Shown one piece after another: positions 6,616 through 6,726 of a stretch of DNA of 6,726 nt; the first letter of the stretch is position 1, and each line of letters starts with the position of its first letter. The stretch is from Planctomycetota bacterium (GTDB taxonomy: Bacteria > Planctomycetota > Phycisphaerae > UBA1845 > CAIVHJ01), in assembly GCA_022565195.1 (NCBI GenBank), contig JADFJZ010000078.1:1-6726 (forward strand). The letters run 5' to 3'. The notes under the pieces were generated by a model. The model was given only the letters and a program-made list of their open reading frames with translations. It ran no database searches and was not told where the DNA came from. The position numbers and the translations under genes are program-made.

Positions 6616-6726
6616 GCCTGCTCCAACTGTACGCGTGCCGGACCATCAACCGGTTGCATACCGGCCAATTCCTGAATCGCTGACGCAGTATCCAAACTAT
6701 GACTTGCGGCTGTTTGATACCATCGA
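6548..6726 (+). other. Open frame running off the window end, unrecognised
   Basis: In a different frame from the GldG-like gene, no stop occurs from 6545 to the window edge. Possible starts are GTG at 6548 and ATG at 6587. The visible stretch includes PVVLGLDRPAPTVRVPDHQP and then YPNYDLRLFDTI, which reads like ordinary protein. I do not recognise the family. No ribosome binding site is well placed for either start. The minus strand is also open here (from the edge down to 6417), so the coding strand is not settled. Confidence 0.25.

Noticed and set aside
6417..6695. A 92-residue minus-strand frame at the window end
   Set aside because: It starts at TTG, has no ribosome binding site that I can see, no recognisable motif, and runs into the GldG-like gene. 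It is kept only as an alternative for the unresolved tail.

Overview
The window reads as ordinary, GC-rich bacterial chromosome. It looks most like a Planctomycetes-type genome or a close relative such as Verrucomicrobia or Acidobacteria, possibly a metagenome contig. The pointers are a CRTAC1-type FG-GAP/UnbV secreted protein, an ATP-type PEP carboxykinase, a GldA/GldF/GldG-like ABC system, and many short GC-rich hairpin repeats between genes. The phylum is an inference; the window has no rRNA or other marker gene.

Layout. (1) Bases 1-888 (+) hold the 3' end of an FG-GAP/VCBS repeat protein with a C-terminal ASPIC/UnbV domain. (2) Bases 889-1325 are a convergent 3'-to-3' intergenic region. 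It carries two inverted copies of a roughly 83-base, three-hairpin element with compensatory base changes, then a degenerate array of ATGTCYCTAC units. (3) Bases 1326-2918 (-) encode PEP carboxykinase (pckA), with all key motifs intact and a GTG start picked by its ribosome binding site. (4) Bases 2919-3174 are a divergent control region. It has a TTGACA/TATAAT promoter (15-base spacer) facing the ABC genes. (5) Bases 3175-6615 (+) hold a three-gene ABC cluster: ATPase, ABC-2 permease and a GldG-like auxiliary protein. A GC-rich double palindrome separates the ATPase from the permease; the permease and auxiliary gene overlap by 10 bases. (6) From about 6400 to the end, the GldG-like frame loses family resemblance, GC content falls, and the frame stops at 6613-6615 before the expected C-terminal part. 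A different frame is open to the window edge.

How the genes work together. PckA is central carbon metabolism (oxaloacetate to PEP) and has no evident link to its neighbours. The three ABC genes should form one membrane complex: a cytoplasmic ATPase, a six-helix permease and a membrane-anchored extracytoplasmic partner. Its substrate cannot be read from sequence. I see no clear new defence or mobile system. The most interesting signals are the covarying hairpin element pair and the abrupt break in the GldG-like gene.
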